In this document: positions 27,046 through 37,152 of the stretch, one piece after another
Numbering within the stretch: the first letter of the stretch is position 1
Layout of the letters: each line of letters starts with the position of its first letter
Assembly: GCF_934307085.1 (NCBI RefSeq)
Contig: NZ_CAKRCF010000016.1
Span: 1-58,575 of the forward strand
Source: an uncultured Anaerobutyricum sp.
GTDB lineage: Bacteria; Bacillota; Clostridia; Lachnospirales; Lachnospiraceae
Reading direction: 5' to 3'
DNA: 58,575 nt
Program-made: the position numbers and the translations under genes
Notes under the pieces: model-generated
The model's input: only the letters and a program-made list of their open reading frames with translations
What the model was told of the DNA's origin: nothing
Database searches by the model: none

Positions 27046-27540
27046 ATGAGTAGAGAAAAAGAAGAGCTGCAGGGAGTAACGCTCCTTGGAAATCAGAAAA
27101 CAAAATATCCGCAGGATTATGCGCCGGAAATGTTAGAGACCTTCATAAATAAGCATCAGGATCATGATTATTTTGTAAAGTTTAATTGTCCGGAATTTAC
27201 AAGTCTTTGTCCGATGACAGGTCAGCCAGATTTTGCGACAATCTATATTTCCTATGTGCCGGATGTGAAGATGGTAGAAAGCAAGTCTTTAAAACTGTAC
27301 TTATTTAGTTTTAGAAATCATGGTGATTTCCATGAAGACTGTGTGAATATCATTATGAAAGATCTGATTAAGCTAATGGATCCCAAGTATATTGAAGTAT
27401 GGGGGAAGTTCACTCCACGTGGAGGTATTTCTATTGATCCATATACGAATTACGGAAAGCCGGGAACAATGTGGGAACAAGTAGCAACTGATAGACTTGT
27501 ACATCATGATCTGTATCCGGAGAAAGTGGATAATAGATAA
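27046..27540 (+). CDS. queF: NADPH-dependent preQ0 reductase
   Basis: Reduces the nitrile of preQ0 to preQ1 for queuosine tRNA modification. It has 164 residues, the short unimodular type. Catalytic Cys55 ([12 protein letters not shown]) and Asp62, and His96/Glu97 in HGDFHED, sit at the same positions as in the Bacillus enzyme. No preQ1 riboswitch motif is visible upstream, and the other que genes are not in the window. Confidence 0.95.
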   Translation: MSREKEELQGVTLLGNQKTKYPQDYAPEMLETFINKHQDHDYFVKFNCPEFTSLCPMTGQPDFATIYISYVPDVKMVESKSLKLYLFSFRNHGDFHEDCVNIIMKDLIKLMDPKYIEVWGKFTPRGGISIDPYTNYGKPGTMWEQVATDRLVHHDLYPEKVDNR

Positions 27541-27559
27541 AAATACGAACAAATTTTTG

Positions 27560-27595
27560 CGAACGCTTGTTTTTATAGAACAAATGTGCTATACT
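27560..27595 (+). promoter_or_regulatory. recA promoter with two LexA-like boxes
   Basis: The promoter is TTGTTT (27567-27572), a 17-base spacer and TATACT (27590-27595). CGAACGCTTGTTTT (27560-27573) matches the Firmicute LexA box CGAAC-N4-GTTYG and covers the -35. A second, weaker box, AGAACAAATGTGCT (27577-27590), covers the spacer. A third half-site CGAAC is at 27546-27550. This implies SOS control. Confidence 0.75.
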
Positions 27596-27659
27596 AACGA
27601 TACGAAAAAGAATGATTCATCAATTTTATAGATTTTATTTTAGAAAGGATTAGAATAGC

Positions 27660-28802
27660 ATGGCAGCAAGTAAGAAAGATAATGCGAATACAGGCAGAGT
27701 GGAGTATCTTGGAGATGACAGAGAGGGCAAGCTTGCCGCACTGAATAATGCAGTGGCAGCAATTGAGAAGAATTATGGTAAGGGTTCCATTATGAAACTG
27801 GGAGACTCTGGTGCGAATATAGATATTGAAGCGATTCCTACCGGTTCCATCAGTCTTGATGTAGCATTAGGAGTTGGCGGTGTTCCAAGAGGACGAATCA
27901 TAGAAATTTATGGACCAGAATCAAGTGGTAAGACAACAGTAGCTCTTCATATGATTGCAGAGGCGCAGAAGAGGGATGGTATTGCTGGATTTATTGATGC
28001 AGAACATGCACTTGATCCACAGTATGCAAAAAAGATTGGTGTAGATATTGATAATCTTTACATATCTCAGCCAGATAATGGAGAACAGGCATTAGAGATT
28101 GCCGAAACGATGATTCGTTCTGGCGCTCTTGATATTGTGATTGTTGACTCTGTAGCAGCATTGGTTCCTAAGGCGGAGATTGAGGGAGATATGGATGACC
28201 AGCAGGTTGGACTGCATGCCCGTCTTATGTCTAAGGCTATGAGAAAGCTTACGGGTGTAATCAATCGTTCTAACTGTGCGGTTGTATTTATCAACCAGCT
28301 TCGTGAGAAGGTTGGTATTATGTTTGGTAATCCAGAAGTTACTACTGGTGGACGAGCACTTAAGTTCTATTCTTCTGTTCGTATGGATGTACGAAGAGTA
28401 GAAGCTATCAAGCAGGGAGGAGAGATTATTGGTAATCATACCAAGGTTAAAGTTGTAAAGAATAAAGTAGCTCCTCCATTTAAAGAAGCAGAATTTGATA
28501 TTATGTTTGGTCAGGGAATTTCCAGAGAAGGAGATTTGATTGATCTTGCAGTTAAGGTTGATGCGGTACAAAAAAGTGGTGCATGGTATGCCTATAAAGG
28601 TGAAAAGATTGGACAGGGAAGAGAGAATGCGAAGACTTTCTTAAGAGAACACCCGGAGATTATGGCAGAAGTAGAAGTTCAGGTAAGAGAATATTATAAT
28701 CTTCCAACAGATACAGTAGTAGAGTCTGCTGTGCAGGAGGAAGGTAAGCAAAAATCTTCCAATGATCAGAGTGATTTTGACAGTATTGTGACGGAAGAAT
28801 AA
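27660..28802 (+). CDS. recA: Recombinase A
   Basis: Strand-exchange ATPase and LexA co-protease. It has 380 residues, Walker [10 protein letters not shown] at 85-93, and the MAW-type [12 protein letters not shown] motif. AGAAAGGATTAGAATAGC precedes the ATG. recX begins four bases after its stop. Confidence 0.98.
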   Translation: MAASKKDNANTGRVEYLGDDREGKLAALNNAVAAIEKNYGKGSIMKLGDSGANIDIEAIPTGSISLDVALGVGGVPRGRIIEIYGPESSGKTTVALHMIAEAQKRDGIAGFIDAEHALDPQYAKKIGVDIDNLYISQPDNGEQALEIAETMIRSGALDIVIVDSVAALVPKAEIEGDMDDQQVGLHARLMSKAMRKLTGVINRSNCAVVFINQLREKVGIMFGNPEVTTGGRALKFYSSVRMDVRRVEAIKQGGEIIGNHTKVKVVKNKVAPPFKEAEFDIMFGQGISREGDLIDLAVKVDAVQKSGAWYAYKGEKIGQGRENAKTFLREHPEIMAEVEVQVREYYNLPTDTVVESAVQEEGKQKSSNDQSDFDSIVTEE

Positions 28803-28806
28803 AAGA

Positions 28807-29415
28807 ATGCGATACAAGATTACGCTTGAGGATACAGGAAAAAAGAAGATTTATGTGAATCCGGAAGTAAGAGAGGGAATTTATCTCTATCCCGGAGAAG
28901 TAAAGAAGCTAAAGTTAGAAGACGGAAGTGAGATAGAACAAGACGAATTTGAAAAAATTCGTCTTGAGTACGCTTTACCAAGAGCAAAGCATAGAGCAAT
29001 AGCCATTCTGGCAAAGAGAGATAAGACAGAGAAGGAATTAAGAGAAAAACTTCTGCAGTCTTTTACAGATATACAGTCCCTTGAGGAGACAATCTCTTAT
29101 ATGAAGTCCTGTGGTTATGTGGATGATGAGCAGTATGCTAGAGATTATCTTTATTTTAAAAAGGGAAGGAAGAGTTTTTTGCAAATTAAGATGGAACTTC
29201 AAAAAAAGGGAATTCCTTCACAGATACTAGAAGAAGTATTTGAGGAAGAAGGCGGACAGCAAATAGAAGATATATTAGTGAAGGTTCAGAAATATATGAA
29301 GAAGTTTCCTACGCTTGATTTTACTGCCAAACAAAAGATTTATACACATTTTGCAAGAAAGGGCTACGCAGGCGATTTGATTCGAGAAGCAATGAATCAT
29401 GCTGAGGAAGCATAA
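28807..29415 (+). CDS. recX: RecA regulator RecX
   Basis: Binds and modulates RecA filaments. It has 202 residues of repeated three-helix RecX modules (e.g. KDKTEKELREKL-like segment, then GYVDDEQYARDYLY). It has an unusual ~55-residue beta-rich N-terminal extension typical of Firmicutes. It is four bases downstream of recA, so it is probably co-transcribed and translationally coupled under SOS control. Confidence 0.93.
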   Translation: MRYKITLEDTGKKKIYVNPEVREGIYLYPGEVKKLKLEDGSEIEQDEFEKIRLEYALPRAKHRAIAILAKRDKTEKELREKLLQSFTDIQSLEETISYMKSCGYVDDEQYARDYLYFKKGRKSFLQIKMELQKKGIPSQILEEVFEEEGGQQIEDILVKVQKYMKKFPTLDFTAKQKIYTHFARKGYAGDLIREAMNHAEEA

Positions 29416-29612
29416 GAAAGAGTAGAGCACAGATAGTGTGAAAGCAGGTTAACCGGTAAGACATATTATTGTTATGAAGTGTATAAAATAAAGAACATTT
29501 CCCGATAACAAAGAAAAATCTGAATATAATTGAAATTTTGGCATAAGTAATATTATATGGGATAAAACAACCAAATAATCTGTGCAGTTTTTATAATGGA
29601 TTCATATTATAC

Positions 29613-29641
29613 TTGACTTTTTGGCAAAATAAGTATAGAAT
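29613..29641 (+). promoter_or_regulatory. Promoter of rny
   Basis: TTGACT (29613-29618), a 17-base spacer and TAGAAT (29636-29641), some 50 bases before the ATG. Confidence 0.6.
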
Positions 29642-29648
29642 CTAGGTG

Positions 29649-29664
29649 TTGTACTTTTGTACAA
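29649..29664 (+). promoter_or_regulatory. Perfect palindrome in the rny leader
   Basis: TTGTAC-TTTT-GTACAA directly downstream of the promoter, near the expected start site. It could be a small operator or a 5' hairpin of the mRNA. Confidence 0.4.
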
Positions 29665-29696
29665 TGAAAACTAAATAAGGAGGTGCTCCTGTAGAT

Positions 29697-31247
29697 ATGA
29701 CGCCAATTACTGGGATTGCTTTTCTAATTGCAGTTGTTCTGACTGCCGTTATTTCTGTTTTTGTAACGATTGCTTACCGTAAAAGTGTATCAGAAGCAAA
29801 GGTAGGAAGTGCGGAAGAGAAGGCAAGAGAGATTCTCGATGATGCTTTGAAAAATGCTGAAGCCAAGAAGAGAGAGGCATTATTAGAAGCGAAGGAAGAA
29901 TCCCTGAGAGCTAAGAACGACTTTGAGAAGGAGAGTAGAGAACGAAGAATGGAGCTTCAGAGATATGAGAAACGTGTTCTTAATAAAGAAGAAGCACTTG
30001 ATCGTAAATCTGATGTATTAGAGAAAAAGGAACAGTCCCTTGCTCACAAGGAAAGTTCTCTCGAGAAGCAGAAAGTAAAAGTCGAAGAATTACATGAAAA
30101 ACGTCTGCAGGAACTGGAAAGAATTTCTGGTTTAACCTCTGAACAAGCAAAAGATTATCTGCTTAAAACTGTCGAAGATGACGTAAAAAGGGAAATGGCG
30201 GTCATGGTCAAAGAAATGAAGACCAGGGCCAAAGAAGAAGCATCCAAAAAGGCAAAAGAGTATGTCGTAACAGCAATTCAGAAGTGTGCGGCAGATCATG
30301 TAGCCGAAACAACAATTTCTTTAGTTCAGCTGCCTAATGATGAGATGAAAGGACGTATTATTGGTCGTGAAGGGCGTAATATTCGTACTTTAGAAACATT
30401 AACAGGGGTAGATTTAATTATTGATGACACTCCAGAGGCAGTTATTTTATCAAGCTTTGATCCGGTTCGGAGAGAGGTAGCAAGAATTGCTCTTGAGAAG
30501 TTAATTGTTGACGGAAGAATCCATCCAGCAAGAATTGAGGAGATGGTGGAAAAGGCACAGAATGAAGTAGAGCAAACAATGAGGGAAGAAGGAGAGGCAG
30601 CACTCTTAGAAGTTGGTGTTCATGGAATTCGTCCTGAATTAGTTCGTCTGCTTGGTAAGATGAAATATCGAACAAGCTACGGACAGAATGCATTGAAACA
30701 TTCTATCGAGGTAGCCCACTTATCCGGCTTATTAGCTGGAGAGATAGGTGAAGATGTACGTTTGGCAAAAAGAGCCGGATTGCTCCATGATATCGGCAAG
30801 GCTGTCGATCAGGAGATGGAAGGTTCTCATATTTCAATAGGTGTGGATTTGTGTAAGAAATACAAAGAATCTCCTGTCGTAATTAATGCAGTAGAATCTC
30901 ACCACGGCGATGTTGAACCTACAAGTCTGATTGCATGTATTGTTCAGGCAGCAGATACAATTTCCGCTGCACGACCGGGTGCCAGACGTGAGACATTGGA
31001 AACTTATACGACAAGATTAAAACAGTTGGAAGATATAGCTAACTCCTTCAAGGGAGTTGATAAGACTTTTGCCATTCAGGCCGGTAGAGAAATTCGAATT
31101 ATGGTAGTTCCTGAACAGGTAAGTGATTCCGACATGATTTTATTAGCACGGGATATTTCAAAACAGATTGAAAGTGAATTGAGTTATCCAGGACAGATTA
31201 AAGTCAATGTAATCCGTGAATCGAGAGCAGTTGATTACGCAAAATAA
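29697..31247 (+). CDS. rny: Ribonuclease Y
   Basis: Membrane-anchored endoribonuclease that starts bulk mRNA decay in Firmicutes. It has 516 residues: one N-terminal membrane helix (about 5-25), a long charged coiled coil (to ~185), a KH RNA-binding domain ([15 protein letters not shown], ~215-230) and an HD hydrolase domain with [10 protein letters not shown] and [16 protein letters not shown] lies ten bases before the ATG. A strong terminator follows. Confidence 0.97.
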   Translation: MTPITGIAFLIAVVLTAVISVFVTIAYRKSVSEAKVGSAEEKAREILDDALKNAEAKKREALLEAKEESLRAKNDFEKESRERRMELQRYEKRVLNKEEALDRKSDVLEKKEQSLAHKESSLEKQKVKVEELHEKRLQELERISGLTSEQAKDYLLKTVEDDVKREMAVMVKEMKTRAKEEASKKAKEYVVTAIQKCAADHVAETTISLVQLPNDEMKGRIIGREGRNIRTLETLTGVDLIIDDTPEAVILSSFDPVRREVARIALEKLIVDGRIHPARIEEMVEKAQNEVEQTMREEGEAALLEVGVHGIRPELVRLLGKMKYRTSYGQNALKHSIEVAHLSGLLAGEIGEDVRLAKRAGLLHDIGKAVDQEMEGSHISIGVDLCKKYKESPVVINAVESHHGDVEPTSLIACIVQAADTISAARPGARRETLETYTTRLKQLEDIANSFKGVDKTFAIQAGREIRIMVVPEQVSDSDMILLARDISKQIESELSYPGQIKVNVIRESRAVDYAK

Positions 31248-31289
31248 GATAATAGTCTTATAAGCGGAGGACTGATACAGATTAAATTA

Positions 31290-31325
31290 AAAGCAAAATT
31301 TCTAAAAAGAAATTTTGCTTTTTTT
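31290..31325 (+). terminator. Intrinsic terminator after rny
   Basis: AAAGCAAAATTTCT (31290-31303), an AAAA loop and its perfect complement (31308-31321), then T run to 31325. Confidence 0.92.
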
Positions 31326-31367
31326 ATTTATGGCAAAACATTTCCTAATATATTTCTGAATTCACCC

Positions 31368-31444
31368 ACAGTCAGCCCTCCTCAAAAGGCCACTTCTGCA
31401 TTTCTGCTGGTAGCTAGCCTTTCGAGGGCATCTGTCAAATTAGA
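31368..31444 (+). repeat. Imperfect palindrome between rny and spoIIM-like gene
   Basis: ACAG, GCCCTC (31375-31380) and AAAGGC pair with GCCTTT, GAGGGC (31434-31439) and CTGT across an AT-poor ~75-base segment. There is no T run, so it is not a classical terminator. Confidence 0.5.
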
Positions 31445-31504
31445 AATCATAAGATATCCTTTGATGAATATATTTATTATAAATATATTTGCAGGGAGGA
31501 GATT

Positions 31505-32107
31505 ATGTATTATACTATTGAGGGGAAAAAAGTTCTTGGAATTTTGTACATAGCAGGTTTGGTGACAGGAACACTTTTTTTTAATATAACAATAAGAATG
31601 CAGATATTCAAAGTTTCTGATTTCCTTGACTTTACAGAATATATGAAAATGCTTGAGAACATAGACTTGTCCATATTTTGCTCGTACGTAGTATTTGTGC
31701 GTTTTCGACAGTTATTACTGTTTTTTGTGGGGCTGTTTTTATTTTCTCCATATATAGTTTTTTGTCTGTTTGATTACGGAATTTCTGTATTTACTGGAAT
31801 ATTAATTTCAGCGATGGTATTAAAATATGGATGGACAGGCTTAGCTGGTGGAATCTGTTTTTTATTTCCACAATATTTTTTTTATGGAATGATTTTTGTG
31901 ATTATATACATTTATCTGTTTCGTAATGCGGTCATTGGGAATTTCTATACGGTGATTGCCAGAGGACGGCGAATGGGAACACATACATTACTTAAAGACA
32001 GGATTATCATAATTTTACTTATAATAGGGTTATTTTTTGTGGGATGTTACATTGAGACATATGTTAGTCCGTCTATATTAAGAAGGATTTTTGGTATTTT
32101 TACATAG
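31505..32107 (+). CDS. Stage II sporulation protein M-family membrane protein
   Basis: A 200-residue protein with about five membrane helices. The overall hydrophobic layout and the final helix with GCYIETYVSP fit the SpoIIM family, whose Bacillus member helps dissolve septal peptidoglycan during engulfment. The spoIIM neighbours usual in Bacillus are absent, so the role in sporulation is inference. GGGAGGAG precedes the ATG. Confidence 0.7.
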   Translation: MYYTIEGKKVLGILYIAGLVTGTLFFNITIRMQIFKVSDFLDFTEYMKMLENIDLSIFCSYVVFVRFRQLLLFFVGLFLFSPYIVFCLFDYGISVFTGILISAMVLKYGWTGLAGGICFLFPQYFFYGMIFVIIYIYLFRNAVIGNFYTVIARGRRMGTHTLLKDRIIIILLIIGLFFVGCYIETYVSPSILRRIFGIFT

Positions 32108-32164
32108 GATTGCTTTCAGGTATGGAAAATATAAAGATTTTCATGTATAATAATTAATTAGCAC

Positions 32165-32187
32165 AGAATCCTGTAAGGCAGGATTCT
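32165..32187 (+). promoter_or_regulatory. Hairpin in the leader of the xdh operon
   Basis: AGAATCCTG-TAAGG-CAGGATTCT is a perfect 9-bp hairpin followed by TTCTTA. A TATAAT at 32146-32151 lies upstream. It may be an attenuator of xdhB or a terminator of the spoIIM-like gene. Confidence 0.45.
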
Positions 32188-32226
32188 TTCTTATAGGTGG
32201 ATAAATAGATACAAAGGAGAGTTAAA

Positions 32227-33012
32227 GTGCACACAATAAGAAATTATATTATGGCAGAGTCTCTCGAACAGGCGTGGGAACTGAACCAAAAAGGAAGAAA
32301 CAATATTATTATTGGTGGAAACATGTGGCTGAAGATGGGAAGTAGAAATATTATTAATGCGATTGATTTGTCTTTACTTGGATTAGACAAGATAGAAGAG
32401 GATGAGGGAGGCTTCCAGATTGGTTGCATGGCAACCTTACATGATATTGAGACGCATGAAGGGATGAACAAGGAGTTTCAGAATTTATTTAAGGAAGCAG
32501 TTCGTCATATTGTAGGGGTACAGTTTAGAAATTGTGCGACAGTGGGTGGAAGTGTTTTCCCAAAGTTGGGATTTTCAGATGTTCTGACTGCGTTTTTGGC
32601 CTGCGACACACAGGTTATTCTTTATAAAAAAGGAAAAGTTCCGTTAAGAGAATTTATTTATATGCCAACAGATAATGATATTTTGACACATCTTTATGTG
32701 AAGAAAGACGGAAGAAAGACTGCATATGAAAGTTTTCGAATGACAGAGACAGATTTTCCAACGATTACTTGTGCTGTGGCAAAGACGCAAAATGGTTTTG
32801 AAACTGTTCTTGGAGCTAGACCAAAGCATGCGGAAGTCGTAGTAGATGAAGCAGTAGCAGATGGGTTTGCTAGTGAGGATGTAGCGGATTATGCAAAAAG
32901 AGTAATCGGAAAGCTTCAGTATGGTAGTAATATCCGAGGAAGTGAGCAATACAGAAAGCAGTTATCAAAGGTATTAATTGGCCGTTGTATTTCCCGGCTT
33001 ATGGAGGAGTAG
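32227..33012 (+). CDS. xdhB: Xanthine dehydrogenase-type hydroxylase, FAD subunit
   Basis: FAD-binding subunit that passes electrons from the iron-sulfur subunit to NAD or another acceptor. It has 261 residues, the IIIGGNMWLKMG loop near residue 26 and NCATVGGSVFPKLGFSD near residue 103 for FAD diphosphate binding. The start is GTG with AAAGGAGAG upstream. The stop is five bases before the next gene. Confidence 0.9.
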   Translation: MHTIRNYIMAESLEQAWELNQKGRNNIIIGGNMWLKMGSRNIINAIDLSLLGLDKIEEDEGGFQIGCMATLHDIETHEGMNKEFQNLFKEAVRHIVGVQFRNCATVGGSVFPKLGFSDVLTAFLACDTQVILYKKGKVPLREFIYMPTDNDILTHLYVKKDGRKTAYESFRMTETDFPTITCAVAKTQNGFETVLGARPKHAEVVVDEAVADGFASEDVADYAKRVIGKLQYGSNIRGSEQYRKQLSKVLIGRCISRLMEE

Positions 33013-33016
33013 ACAG

Positions 33017-33469
33017 ATGATAATAGATTTATTTATAAATGGAAAGAAAATTCAGGCGGAAACTGCTCCAGACCAGATGCTAATAGACTTTTTAAGAGGG
33101 CTGGGCTACAAAAGTATGAAAAGAGGTTGTGATACGGGAAACTGTGGACTTTGTACTGTATGGATGGATGAAAAACCGGTTCTTTCCTGCAGTGTTCCTG
33201 CAGTAAGAGCAGCAGGGCATAAGATTACGACTTTAGAAGGTGTACAAGAAGAGGCAGCAGAATTTTCCGATTATCTTGCGAATGAGGGAGCAGATCAATG
33301 TGGTTACTGTAGTCCGGGATTTATTATGAATGTATTAGCATTAAAAAGAGAAATTCCGAATCCAACCATGCAGCAGGTAAAGGAATATTTATCCGGTAAT
33401 TTATGCAGATGTACAGGTTATCAGGGACAGTACCGCGCCCTTGCAAAATATTTTGGAGTGGAGGAGTAG
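33017..33469 (+). CDS. xdhC: Xanthine dehydrogenase-type hydroxylase, [2Fe-2S] subunit
   Basis: Carries two [2Fe-2S] clusters between the molybdenum site and FAD. It has 150 residues; cluster ligands are Cys38, Cys43, Cys46 and Cys58 (plant ferredoxin-like domain) and Cys95, Cys98, Cys130 and Cys132 (helical domain, CGYCSPG and LCRCTGYQ). ATG 33017 follows GGAGGAG in the end of xdhB. In E. coli naming xdhC is this subunit. Confidence 0.93.
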   Translation: MIIDLFINGKKIQAETAPDQMLIDFLRGLGYKSMKRGCDTGNCGLCTVWMDEKPVLSCSVPAVRAAGHKITTLEGVQEEAAEFSDYLANEGADQCGYCSPGFIMNVLALKREIPNPTMQQVKEYLSGNLCRCTGYQGQYRALAKYFGVEE

Positions 33470-33477
33470 TACGAAAG

Positions 33478-35772
33478 ATGGAAAATACCAGATTTGTAAA
33501 TAAAGGAATTGTAAAGAAAGATGCCAAGGCACTCCTTTCCGGTCGTCCAGTTTATACTGACGATATTGCTCCATCAGATTGTCTGGTGGTAAAATTATTA
33601 AGAAGTCCTCATGCACATGCTTGGATTGAAGATATTTCAACGGCAGCAGCATTAAAAGTACCTGGAATAGAGGCGGTTTTTACATATAAAGACGTGCCGG
33701 AGAAGAGATATACACAGGCAGGACAGACATTCCCTGAACCAAGCCCAGATGACCGTTTAATTCTTGACCAGCATATCAGATATAACGGAGATCCGGTTGC
33801 GATTATTGCCGGAAAAGATGAAAATTGTGTCAATCAGGCAATGAAAAGAATTAAGGTAAAGTATAAAGTACTAGAACCACTTCTTGATTTTACAAAAGCG
33901 ATTGACAATCCAATTATCATTCATCCGGAAGATAATTATGTGGTAAAAAGTGATATTGGCAATGATGTAAAAAGAAATATTTGTGCGTCCCAGTGCAGGG
34001 GGAATGGAGATATTGATAAAGTTCTTTCTGAGTGTGATTATATTATTGATCAGATTTATCACACAAAGGCAGTTAGCCAGGCAATGATGGAAGTATTTTG
34101 TGCATTTACATCCATAGATATTTATGGAAGAATCAAAGTTATTTCTTCCACACAGATTCCGTTTCATGCCAGACGAATTATCGCAAGAGGGTTGAATATT
34201 CCAAAATCCAAAGTCAGAGTCGTTAAGCCTCGAATTGGCGGTGGATTTGGTGCAAAACAGACAGCGGTAATGGAGATTTATCCGGCTTTTGTCACTTATA
34301 AGACAGGCAAATCGGCAAAGCTTGTATTTACGAGAGAAGAATGCTTTGTTCAAGGTTCGCCACGTCATGAAATGCAGGTTCATGTCCGTTTGGGTGCGGA
34401 TAAGAATGGAAGAATTCGTGGAATTGATTTGGCTACTCTTTCTAATACAGGAGCATTTGGAGAACATGGTCCAACAACGGTTGATTTATCTGGTACTAAG
34501 TCATTATCTCTTTATAATATGGAAGCCTTTCGTTTTAAAACAGAAGTTGTCTATACAAACGTATTGTCTGCGGGAGCATATCGTGGATATGGGGCAACAC
34601 AGGGGATTTTTGCAGTAGAATCTGCGGTAAATGAGCTGGCACATAAGTTAAACATGGATCCAATTAAAATCCGTGAAATGAATATGGTACGAGAAGGGGA
34701 TTTACTGACTAACTATTTTGGTGAGGTGACAAATTCTTGTAACCTTGACAAATGTGTTGCAAAAGTAAAAGAGATGATTGGCTGGGATGAGAAATATCCA
34801 TATGTAAAGACCGGCGCGCACACAGTCCGTTCAGTAGGAATGGCAATGGCGATGCAAGGTTCCGGAATCGGTGGTCTTGATGTAGGTTCTGCACAACTTA
34901 AATTAAATGATGACGGATTTTATACCCTTATGATTGGATGTTCGGATATGGGAACAGGTTGTGATACGATTCTTGCCCAGATGGCAGCGGATGGTCTTGG
35001 TTGTGAGTTTGATGATATTATTGTGCGAGGTGTAGATACAGATCAGTCACCGTATGATAGTGGCTCCTATGCTTCAAGTACAACATATGTTACAGGTATG
35101 GCAGTTGTAAAAGCCTGTGAATCCATGCGGAAAAGAATCTGTGAAGAAGCAGCAGCAATCATGGGGCTTAAGGCGAATGAAGTCGATTTTGATGGAGAGA
35201 CGATCAGTGAAAATGATAATCCAGAACATAGCATGACACTGTCTGACTTAATTACAAGTTTAGAGGCGGGAAATGGTCGTATAATAGAGGTTACTGAATC
35301 TCATACCTCTCCAGTATCTCCTCCACCATTTATGGCAGGAGCAGCTGAGATTGAAGTGGATTTGCAAACAGGAAAAATTACTCCGATTAATTATGTAGCG
35401 GCAGTGGACTGTGGAACGGTTATCAATACGAATCTTGCCCGTATACAGACCGAGGGCGGTATCGTACAGGGAATGGGAATGACACTTTATGAAGATGTAC
35501 AGTATACAGATGCCGGAAAGATGAAGAATCGTAACTTCATGTCTTATAAGATTCCGACGCGTCTTGATATGGGAAATATCAAAGTAGAATTTGAGAGTAG
35601 TTATGAAGAAACTGGTCCATTTGGAGCAAAATCTATCGGAGAAATTGTAATTAATACACCGGCACCGGCCATCGCAGATGCGGTGTATAATGCAACAGGG
35701 CTTCGCTTCCGAACTCTTCCGATTACAGCTGAGCAAGTTTTTATGGGAATTTTAGATAAAGAAGAAGCGTAG
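33478..35772 (+). CDS. xdhA: Xanthine/purine hydroxylase molybdenum subunit
   Basis: Large subunit hydroxylating a purine or related heterocycle with water at a molybdopterin centre. It has 764 residues. GGGFGAKQ (254-261), AYRGYGATQG and the C-terminal GPFGAKSIGE with the catalytic glutamate are visible. ATG 33478 follows GGAGTGGAGGAG; the longer frame from 33403 lies in xdhC. With yqeB, yqeC and the MocA-like gene nearby it belongs to the selenium-dependent molybdenum hydroxylases (known association of these families). No selenocysteine codon is needed because selenium sits in the cofactor. Substrate (xanthine, purine, nicotinate-like) is not settled by sequence. Confidence 0.92.
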   Translation: MENTRFVNKGIVKKDAKALLSGRPVYTDDIAPSDCLVVKLLRSPHAHAWIEDISTAAALKVPGIEAVFTYKDVPEKRYTQAGQTFPEPSPDDRLILDQHIRYNGDPVAIIAGKDENCVNQAMKRIKVKYKVLEPLLDFTKAIDNPIIIHPEDNYVVKSDIGNDVKRNICASQCRGNGDIDKVLSECDYIIDQIYHTKAVSQAMMEVFCAFTSIDIYGRIKVISSTQIPFHARRIIARGLNIPKSKVRVVKPRIGGGFGAKQTAVMEIYPAFVTYKTGKSAKLVFTREECFVQGSPRHEMQVHVRLGADKNGRIRGIDLATLSNTGAFGEHGPTTVDLSGTKSLSLYNMEAFRFKTEVVYTNVLSAGAYRGYGATQGIFAVESAVNELAHKLNMDPIKIREMNMVREGDLLTNYFGEVTNSCNLDKCVAKVKEMIGWDEKYPYVKTGAHTVRSVGMAMAMQGSGIGGLDVGSAQLKLNDDGFYTLMIGCSDMGTGCDTILAQMAADGLGCEFDDIIVRGVDTDQSPYDSGSYASSTTYVTGMAVVKACESMRKRICEEAAAIMGLKANEVDFDGETISENDNPEHSMTLSDLITSLEAGNGRIIEVTESHTSPVSPPPFMAGAAEIEVDLQTGKITPINYVAAVDCGTVINTNLARIQTEGGIVQGMGMTLYEDVQYTDAGKMKNRNFMSYKIPTRLDMGNIKVEFESSYEETGPFGAKSIGEIVINTPAPAIADAVYNATGLRFRTLPITAEQVFMGILDKEEA

Positions 35773-35836
35773 AAAATAGGAGTAGTACGCAGAATCAAAA
35801 AAATTTGTAGAAGATATAAATATTAAAAAAGATATT

Positions 35837-36523
35837 GTGAAAAATCAAAAAGATATTATAGAGGATACAGAAAATATTATAAAAAATATTGATAAAAAAG
35901 ATAGTACAGCAAGTAAAAGGCTGGCTATTGTAATTATGGCTTCCGGTTACAGTGAGAGATTTGGTTCCAATAAATTATTAGAAACGTTTTTAGGCAAACC
36001 GCTTTTTACGTATGCAGTAGATTTGGCAGCATCTTGTGAAGCGGAAATAAAAATTATTGCAACCAGATATAATCCGATTGTGCAGTATGTAAAAGAAAAT
36101 GCCCCCGCAATACATGTCATATGGAACGAGCATCCTGAGCGAGGAATTTCCGAGTCAATATATTTGGGACTCAAATATCTGAAGCAACAAAAAGATTATG
36201 GAAAGTATGACGGATGCTGTTTTATGGTCTGTGACCAGCCATTATTACAAAAAGAAAGTATGCAGGAGCTTTTTAAAAGCTTTTACACAAATCCGGAAGG
36301 TATTCATATGTGTGTAACAAAGGAAAGAGAGGGGAATCCTGTAATATTTCCCAGACCATTATTTGATGAACTTATGGCACTAGAGGGAGACAAGGGAGGA
36401 AAGCGGATTGCAAAGAAGCATCCTGAGCTGGTGCATAAAGTGTACGTATCCGAAAAAGAGTTATCAGATATGGATTACAAAGAGGATAAAATAAATCTTG
36501 AAAAAGAACATAATATGAGGTGA
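35837..36523 (+). CDS. MocA-like molybdenum cofactor nucleotidyltransferase
   Basis: NTP-transferase fold of the MocA/MobA type that converts molybdopterin to its cytidine (or related) dinucleotide. The protein is up to 228 residues. The nucleotide loop reads [18 protein letters not shown], followed by VCDQPLL (metal-binding) and GNPVIFP. The start is uncertain: GTG 35837 gives a low-complexity lysine/isoleucine-rich first ~28 residues, and translation may begin later, close to the IVIMASG strand. The gene overlaps xpt and follows xdhA, consistent with maturation of the hydroxylase. Confidence 0.83.
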   Translation: MKNQKDIIEDTENIIKNIDKKDSTASKRLAIVIMASGYSERFGSNKLLETFLGKPLFTYAVDLAASCEAEIKIIATRYNPIVQYVKENAPAIHVIWNEHPERGISESIYLGLKYLKQQKDYGKYDGCCFMVCDQPLLQKESMQELFKSFYTNPEGIHMCVTKEREGNPVIFPRPLFDELMALEGDKGGKRIAKKHPELVHKVYVSEKELSDMDYKEDKINLEKEHNMR

Positions 36524-36528
36524 AAAAA

Positions 36529-37152
36529 GTGAAATTACTGGAAGAAAGAATTAAAAAAGATGGAAAAGCATTAGGAAAGACTGTATTAAAGGTAGATAGT
36601 TTTATCAATCACCAGGTAGACTCTGAATTTATGGATGCCCTCGGAAAAGATTTTGCGGAGCATTTCAAAGATTACGGAATCACAAAGGTATTTACTATTG
36701 AAAGCTCAGGAATTGCACCGGCATTAATGACAGCAAAATATCTTGATGTTCCTATGATTATTTTAAAGAAACAGACTTCCAAAATCTTAAATGGAAAGGT
36801 ATACCAGACAAGAGTTACTTCCTTCACAAAAGGAACAAGCTATGAACTGACATTATATCAGGATTACATCAATCCATCCGATAAGGTTTTATTAATTGAT
36901 GACTTCCTTGCGAATGGAGAAGCCGCTATGGGAGCCAGCCGCCTCATAAAAGAATCCGGAGCAGAGTTATCCGGTATTGGAATCTTAATTGAAAAGTCTT
37001 TTCAGAAGGGAAGAAAGAGACTTGAAGACGCAGGGTATTATGTTTATTCACAGGCAAGAATTGGACGCCTTGATAAAGATGTTATTGAATTCTTACCAGA
37101 AGATGCACCAGTATTAGAAGGTGTAGACGAAAAAGAGTTGTTGGATAAATAG
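36529..37152 (+). CDS. xpt: Xanthine phosphoribosyltransferase
   Basis: Converts xanthine and PRPP to XMP. It has 207 residues from GTG 36529, which has GAGGTG six bases upstream; the GTG at 36520 would overlap that site. The start MKLLEERI and the VDSFINHQ motif are typical Xpt, and the PRPP loop is [13 protein letters not shown]. In most Firmicutes xpt heads an operon under a guanine riboswitch; here it sits at the end of the hydroxylase operon with no riboswitch. Confidence 0.93.
   Translation: MKLLEERIKKDGKALGKTVLKVDSFINHQVDSEFMDALGKDFAEHFKDYGITKVFTIESSGIAPALMTAKYLDVPMIILKKQTSKILNGKVYQTRVTSFTKGTSYELTLYQDYINPSDKVLLIDDFLANGEAAMGASRLIKESGAELSGIGILIEKSFQKGRKRLEDAGYYVYSQARIGRLDKDVIEFLPEDAPVLEGVDEKELLDK

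Noticed and set aside
33871..34467. 198-codon minus-strand frame within xdhA
   Set aside because: Shadow of the well-supported molybdenum subunit; cysteine/serine/asparagine-rich product with no family.
36480..36530. Guanine riboswitch at xpt
   Set aside because: xpt overlaps the preceding gene, leaving no room, and no purine-aptamer motif was seen upstream of the operon.
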